Assembly: GCA_016303195.1 (NCBI GenBank)
Contig: JAEDMD010000063.1
Span: 1 to 9,911, forward strand
DNA from: Oscillospiraceae bacterium
GTDB taxonomy: Bacteria; Bacillota; Clostridia; Oscillospirales; Ruminococcaceae
Length of the DNA stretch: 9,911 nt
Direction: 5' to 3'
Below are positions 5,545 to 9,911 of the stretch, piece by piece. The notes under the pieces are model-generated. The model was not told the DNA's origin. It made no database searches and saw only the letters and a list, made by a program, of their open reading frames with translations. The stretch's first letter is position 1; every line of letters begins with the position of its first letter. The position numbers and the translations under genes were made by a program.

Positions 5545-6249
5545 TTATTCTTCAATATCTTCAATTTCGTTGAGCTGTAAATATATCCTCTGCATTTGCA
5601 GATCAGTCTCAGCTATCCTGTCAGCGCACTGGCGGAGTTCCTCGGAAATTTCGGGTGTGATGGCAGTTGAGGGCTTGTATTTAAGCTGATGCTCAAGACT
5701 TGCCCAGAAATCCATTGCTATCGTTCTTATCTGTATCTCCACAGGCGCATACTGCTTGTGAGTGGACAGATATACAGGCACATTCACCACAAGATGATAG
5801 CTTCGGTATCCGCTCTTTTTCGGGTGTTTTATGTAATCCTTGCGCTTTATGACGGTGAAATCGTCACGCTGTCCGAGCATTTCCACAAGTGAATAGATAT
5901 CGCTGATATAATAGCAGGTAACTCTTATTCCTGCGATATCCAGCAGATTCTTACGTGCCGCATCGGTTGTCAGCGGTAGTCCTTTTTTCTCCAGTTTTCC
6001 CATGATGGACTGAGGTGACTTCAGTCTGTCCTCGATGTTGTGGATAGGATTTCGCTGATATTTCAGGTTGAACTCATTGTTCAGGATGTCGAGATATGAC
6101 TTGACCACAGTTATTGCCGAGTCATAAAGATGTGCAAGCTCCATGAAATCATAGAATATCCTTGCGGCTCTTTCCTTGAAGGTTTCGCTTGTTTCTATCC
6201 TTGCAGGCAGATTGTTTATGGTGTCGATGTAGAATTCCATTTCTCCCAT
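5545..6249 (-). CDS. relQ: Small alarmone synthetase, RelQ/SasB-type GTP pyrophosphokinase
   Basis: This 234-residue synthetase-only protein makes (p)ppGpp from ATP and GTP/GDP; it has no HD hydrolase domain and no TGS or ACT regulatory domains. Motifs are RLKSPQSIMGKL (75-86), LLDIAGIRVTCYY (102-114), the synthetase loop RKDYIKHPKKSGYRSYH (136-152), VEIQIRT (170-176) and FWASLEHQLKY (181-191), with Glu186 in the expected catalytic position. The C-terminal helix (about 200-230) matches the region that forms the tetramer in RelQ/SasB. The first ATG is chosen because AAAGGA lies nine bases upstream; a Met codon three residues in has GGGAGA too close to it. The gene has its own promoter and ends at the shared terminator. 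It is probably a stress-induced alarmone source acting alongside a long Rel enzyme elsewhere. Confidence 0.95.
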   Translation of the reverse strand: MGEMEFYIDTINNLPARIETSETFKERAARIFYDFMELAHLYDSAITVVKSYLDILNNEFNLKYQRNPIHNIEDRLKSPQSIMGKLEKKGLPLTTDAARKNLLDIAGIRVTCYYISDIYSLVEMLGQRDDFTVIKRKDYIKHPKKSGYRSYHLVVNVPVYLSTHKQYAPVEIQIRTIAMDFWASLEHQLKYKPSTAITPEISEELRQCADRIAETDLQMQRIYLQLNEIEDIEE

Positions 6250-6281
6250 TTTGCTTCGTCCTTTCTGTTTATATACTATAT

Positions 6282-6309
6282 ATTATAGCATAATTTCCCG
6301 CAAAGTCAA
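6282..6309 (-). promoter_or_regulatory. Promoter of the RelQ-type gene
   Basis: On the minus strand TTGACT (6309-6304), a 16-base spacer and TATAAT (6287-6282), with TGC immediately upstream of the -10 box. The predicted start is near 6275, giving a leader of about 25 bases containing the ribosome site. It lies just past the 3' end of the glycoside hydrolase region, with no evident terminator between them, so some read-through from that operon is possible. Confidence 0.8.
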
Positions 6310-6349
6310 CCGTTAAAAATGTCGGAGTTCTGAAACTATTATGAAAAAA

Positions 6350-6967
6350 TCACGAAAAATGCCGAACGAGTGGCATATCGATCTCAGATGTCGGGGCAAA
6401 GCTGTCAGAATGTGCATAGTTAATGAGAATGTCCGCAAAATACTGCACTTCCGGACGATCAATGACTTCCCATATACGGCAGGTACAGACCAGAAGTTTC
6501 CCCATTCCGTGAACAGCCTCGAAAAGCAGTCCCAGCTTGTGGTTTCTTTCGGCATTGTCGATCACCTGCACAATGGGTCGGAAATTCTCAGGTGTTCCGT
6601 CAAGTATCGCACATTCGCCGTGAGTGACGATGTTGTACCACTGAGGAGTTGAGTATATCTCAGCGCCGAATTCCTTCATTGTCGGATGTTCCTTATTAAT
6701 GAGAAGCCCCAGCGTACCGACAGGCACTTCCCTGCCCATATCCTCGGATATTCTGCGGAACATCGTGTAATTCCAGAAGTCGGTGCAGTACATTCCTCTG
6801 ATGCTGTTATTCAGTTTCTTCGGGAACAATATGACCTTTTCGCCCTTATTCAGAAGCATTTCAGCCTGTTCAGCAGAATCGGTGATGAATACTTTGCTGT
6901 CACCTTTTTTCGGAACATTCTGCAAGCTGAAAATTGCTGTCAGCCTTTGGAAAACACCATAGGTCAT
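6350..6967 (-). pseudogene. C-terminal part of the GH2 glycoside hydrolase, out of frame
   Basis: This frame encodes residues that belong to the same protein as the GH2 gene upstream: a Rossmann-like C-terminal module with VFITDSAEQAEMLL, then YCTDFWNYTMFR, VGTLGLLINKEHP, YSTPQWYNIV, IVQVIDNAERNHKLGLLFE and GMGKLLVCTCRIWEV. Such motifs normally close large GH2 enzymes of this type. The first Met (at 6967) has no ribosome site and overlaps the end of the GH2 frame, so the first 10-20 residues are probably not translated as written. The protein-like part starts around 6905. It is +1 relative to the GH2 frame. It is unlikely to be a free-standing gene; either a broken C-terminus or a sequencing indel explains it. 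Confidence 0.82.
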
Positions 6968-9122
6968 AGCAATTTTCGGTCACTCCCCTTACTGTCAGAG
7001 TAAGCCTGCACCTGATGTCACTGCCTGCGATGAAGCGTATATTTCCGATGTGACCGAAGCCACGGAAATTCTCAGGGATATCAAGCCTTCCCGATACATT
7101 CCCCACATTCCATTCTATGCTTCCGTTCAGTGGTTCAGGACGCATATACCGCATAAAAACAGGTATTTCGACCTCTTGTCCGATTTCAAGGACAAAGCTG
7201 TCGATCTCAGCAGGTATTACCGCATCGGAGCAGAATCCCGTCCATTGCCTGCGAAGTTCATCGGTAAAGAAGGATTTTTCGTTCATAAATGCATCAAGCA
7301 TACCAACGCTTGCAACTCCCTGTCCCGTGAAATCCTGCAAGTCAAGAAGCTGGAATCCCGATAGCTTTTCCGAGCGCATAGCCGCTTCGATCTCCAGTTT
7401 GTAGCACTGAAAAGCAAACAGCCCCGATGCTTTGTGGAAGTCCTCAGCATATCCGAGCATGGATCTTTTTGCGAGACGCTCTCTGTAAATATCCAGAAAA
7501 TGAGCTTTAAGCGAGCCTGTATATCTGCTGACTGCGTTCAGATCGGGATAGGAGTAATACTGCCCTGTTTCATGGGAAATAACGGGGATAGTCGGTGTCA
7601 GCTCCTCAGCCTGCTCCGCCTTGACTTTGACCGTTGAAGTTTCACGCTGTATCTCGAATTCCTCGGCATTTCCGCCATTATCGGAATGTTCGCAGAATTC
7701 CCCGTCAAAGCTGTGAGATGTGTTCGGGGCATCAGTCTGCACGAATCCCAGCGGTGCATCGCACTGAGCATATGAGCCACGGATAAGGCGTTTTTTCCCG
7801 AAACGCACTCCCGTAAAGAAGTCGTCATTCTCCAGAATTTTCGGCATAAACTGGAAATTATTGCTTCCCTGTGAATAGAGATGTCGGCTGTCAATGGCTT
7901 TGTATTCGCCCAGCATATCGTTCATGAGAGCATCGTCGCCCCATAATTCATTGCCGAGAGTAAACATCACAAATGACGGATGACCTCCGAATTCACGGAG
8001 GATACGTCTGCCCTCCTCACGGATGTATGCCGTTTCTTCCGCATTGTATCTTTCGTCGTCGGAAAAGTAAAGTGTTCCCCAGAAAGGCAGTTCGGGCTGT
8101 AAATACATTCCCAGCATATCCGCCGCCGCAAATGCGCTGTCAGGCGGACAGCAAGTGTGGAAACGATAATGGTTTATTCCCAGTTCCTTAGCCTTTCTCA
8201 GCACTTCATACCATTCATTTACAGTTGTCGGAGCAGCACCGCTCAGCGGAAAGAGCATTGCGTCATGCTTTCCACGGAGATACAGCGGCTTTCCGTTTAT
8301 CTTCATCGTCATGCCGTCTGCTGTGATCTCTCTCATGCCGAACTGAACGGTGTATATGTCCATACTCCCGTCTATTGCGGCTTTGAGCGTGTATATCACA
8401 GGCGAATACTCATCCCACAATGAAACATCCTCGCCGAGGTCAACGATGGCAAAGGGCTGTTCTGCGGTTATCCTGTATGCAGCTGTATCAACTATCTTAC
8501 AGTCGGAGGATGCTCCCCATATATTCACATCCGCTTCATCCATCCCTCTGAGAGTGAATTCAAGGCGCACTGAATGTGACGAAATGTCGGGAAATGCTCG
8601 TATAAAAGAAATACCGTCCACATCGCTCAGTCTTACGGATATCTCGCCTGTTATGCCGTTCCAGTCAGTCTGTGTGTCAGGTGACGTCATATGGCCGCCT
8701 TTGGTCGGGTAGTCCGTGTTGCTGACCATTATGCAGATATCCGTACTGCCGTTTCCGATATAGTCGGTAATATCATAGATATGCGGGGTACAAAGGCTGC
8801 TGCGCTCACCGATAAAGTTTCCGTTTATCCATACCTTTGTGAGTCTTGTCCTTTCAAGGTACAGCTCCGCCCTTGTGCCGTCAGGGATGCCGCTCAGGTC
8901 GGTATTGCGGTAATACCATGCGTATCCCTCAAAGCTGTATTCGTCTGTCAGGTGGAATTCTTCCCTTGCGGCATTGTAACTTCCCTTTTTCTGCTGTGAA
9001 GTGGTCGATGGAAGGAATATCTCATCATTTGCAGGCAATTCCCAAAATTTTCCTTTAATGCCTGCTTTTTCGCCGTCAATGCGGAATCCCCACACTCCCG
9101 ACAGGTCGATCCTGCTTATCAT
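6900..9122 (-). CDS. Glycoside hydrolase family 2 enzyme, frame broken near the C-terminus
   Basis: The first 740 residues show the GH2 layout. A jelly-roll sugar-binding domain spans about 1-165, with the usual LSGVWGFRID start, YAWYYRN and WINGNFIG. An immunoglobulin-like domain spans about 170-265. A TIM barrel runs from about 270, with the segment NGKPLYLRGKHDAMLFP (276-292). The general acid/base is Glu392 in TLGNELWGD, and the likely nucleophile is Glu518 in ISHETGQYYSYPD. No signal peptide is visible, so it probably acts in the cytoplasm on imported oligosaccharides. The exact substrate (galactoside, glucuronide or other) cannot be read. The frame ends at 6900 in AECSEKR, while the expected C-terminal module continues in another frame to 6350; dropping one base gives 923 residues. 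ATG overlaps the stop of the upstream TPM gene as ATGA. Confidence 0.9.
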   Translation of the reverse strand: MISRIDLSGVWGFRIDGEKAGIKGKFWELPANDEIFLPSTTSQQKKGSYNAAREEFHLTDEYSFEGYAWYYRNTDLSGIPDGTRAELYLERTRLTKVWINGNFIGERSSLCTPHIYDITDYIGNGSTDICIMVSNTDYPTKGGHMTSPDTQTDWNGITGEISVRLSDVDGISFIRAFPDISSHSVRLEFTLRGMDEADVNIWGASSDCKIVDTAAYRITAEQPFAIVDLGEDVSLWDEYSPVIYTLKAAIDGSMDIYTVQFGMREITADGMTMKINGKPLYLRGKHDAMLFPLSGAAPTTVNEWYEVLRKAKELGINHYRFHTCCPPDSAFAAADMLGMYLQPELPFWGTLYFSDDERYNAEETAYIREEGRRILREFGGHPSFVMFTLGNELWGDDALMNDMLGEYKAIDSRHLYSQGSNNFQFMPKILENDDFFTGVRFGKKRLIRGSYAQCDAPLGFVQTDAPNTSHSFDGEFCEHSDNGGNAEEFEIQRETSTVKVKAEQAEELTPTIPVISHETGQYYSYPDLNAVSRYTGSLKAHFLDIYRERLAKRSMLGYAEDFHKASGLFAFQCYKLEIEAAMRSEKLSGFQLLDLQDFTGQGVASVGMLDAFMNEKSFFTDELRRQWTGFCSDAVIPAEIDSFVLEIGQEVEIPVFMRYMRPEPLNGSIEWNVGNVSGRLDIPENFRGFGHIGNIRFIAGSDIRCRLTLTVRGVTENCYDLWCFPKADSNFQLAECSEKR

Positions 9123-9911
9123 TCTGTTTCTTCTTCGTCTGAATATTCGGTATATTCAGCTTTTTCCGTATCTTCTTCGGTGTACTCTGTCTCAGTCTCA
9201 TCGGGAACGGAAATTGTCAGCGGTACACCGCCGAATCCCGAAACGATCCTGTTTGCCGCTCCGATGAAGTCATTGTTTGCGGCAGTCTGGTTTGCGGCAG
9301 AAACAAATTCTGCTATTTCCGCAGGAAGTTCTCCCTGTGTCACGGCAGTAACGGAGCGTGACTTTTTATCCATAAGCACCAGATATCCTGCTTCATTTGC
9401 ATATCGTCTGTCATAATAATTCCTTGCAAGTTCTTCGTTTGAGACTTCGGAAATATTATTTGTAGCCACAAGTGTAACGCTGTTTGCACATTCATCCAGT
9501 GAATTGCTGAATTCCTCAGCCATTTCCTCCGAGAACATATCCGTGTTGTCAACAACGTTCATCGGGCACTTTTCGCCCAGCTTCAGCATAATGAGTATAG
9601 CTTCCCTGTAATTTCCGACTACAAGTTCCTTCGTGGCATGATAAAGCTCGTCACGCTCTGAGACCTCGTCAATGAACCGCTGACACTGACCGCTTTTGTA
9701 AAGTATATCCGACTGTGTGGCGTTGTTGACAAGAAAGACCATTCCGCTTCCCATGCCATTGAAAAGTTCGTTGTATACCTTAGCGGCATACGCTTCCGCC
9801 TCCATTCCCTGAAGATCGTCGGTTATAACGACAGCCGTATTCAGAAGATAGCGTTCATTGAGCATTTTTGCGTACTGATTGCACTCATCAAATTCCGTAT
9901 TGGTGAGTGTA
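9119..9911 (-). CDS. TPM-domain protein, N-terminus cut by the window edge
   Basis: The frame is open to the right edge, so the start is missing; 263 residues are visible. From the first in-frame codons (TLTNTEFDECNQYAKMLNER) through AVVITDD, EAYAAKVYNELF, SGMVFLVNN, DILYKSGQC and VVGNYREAILIML the pattern matches the TPM (TPM_phosphatase, PF04536-like) fold: a strand, 'G..YA..LF', a hydrophobic strand, then a 'tG' turn and a helix ending in 'Y..ai'. Members are usually exported or membrane-anchored; the N-terminal part that would carry a signal lies outside the window. No membrane segment is visible. The C-terminus is a Glu/Thr/Tyr-rich acidic tail (about the last 27 residues). The stop overlaps the GH2 start (ATGA), so the two are co-translated. 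The function is not predicted beyond the fold. Confidence 0.75.
   Translation of the reverse strand, partial: TLTNTEFDECNQYAKMLNERYLLNTAVVITDDLQGMEAEAYAAKVYNELFNGMGSGMVFLVNNATQSDILYKSGQCQRFIDEVSERDELYHATKELVVGNYREAILIMLKLGEKCPMNVVDNTDMFSEEMAEEFSNSLDECANSVTLVATNNISEVSNEELARNYYDRRYANEAGYLVLMDKKSRSVTAVTQGELPAEIAEFVSAANQTAANNDFIGAANRIVSGFGGVPLTISVPDETETEYTEEDTEKAEYTEYSDEEETE

Overview
The window looks like a chromosomal segment of a low-to-moderate G+C Gram-positive gut bacterium. Ruminococcus or a close Oscillospiraceae relative is my best guess. The reasons are AGGAGG-type ribosome sites, promoters with TTGACA-like -35 boxes and TGn-extended -10 boxes, Rho-independent terminators with U tracts, and a gene set typical of Firmicutes (RelQ-type alarmone synthetase, YdbC/PC4 protein, PheB/ThrR-like ACT protein, DUF6514-like protein, a glycoside hydrolase family 2 enzyme). 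The taxonomic placement is inference from style and protein families, not from a marker gene.

Layout, left to right. Bases 1-61 are the right arm of a repeat that recurs in full at 4461-4640. A compact plus-strand cluster follows: an unusual pyrophosphatase-like/cupin fusion (167-835), a GNAT acetyltransferase overlapping it by 1-4 bases (832-1281), and the replication-fork AAA+ ATPase RarA/MgsA (1300-2577). Next comes a strong promoter with a 16-bp perfect palindrome just downstream of its -10 box. It drives a two-gene unit: a helix-turn-helix plus ACT-domain regulator (2801-3244) and homoserine dehydrogenase (3264-4457). Together they suggest feedback control at the aspartate-family branch point to threonine, methionine and isoleucine.

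The 383-base gap after homoserine dehydrogenase holds a 180-bp element with inverted termini, two successive Rho-independent terminators and the promoter of the next gene. Two small single-gene units follow: a DUF6514-like protein (4841-5140) and a PC4/YdbC-type single-strand nucleic-acid-binding protein (5256-5495). A long hairpin (5501-5544) then serves as a shared terminator for converging transcripts.

The rest is on the minus strand. A RelQ-type (p)ppGpp synthetase (5545-6249) has its own promoter. Upstream of it lies a TPM-domain protein, cut by the right edge of the window, which is translationally coupled through ATGA to a GH2 glycoside hydrolase. The GH2 reading frame is broken near its 3' end: the first 740 codons stop at 6900 and the expected C-terminal portion continues in another frame to 6350. 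Removing one base restores a 923-residue protein.

I see no phage, CRISPR array, transposase, tRNA or rRNA. Most of the window is ordinary housekeeping and metabolic DNA. The points most worth a second look are the GH2 frameshift, the inverted-terminus repeat family, the palindromic operator next to an ACT/HTH regulator, and the pyrophosphatase-cupin fusion with altered metal-site residues.
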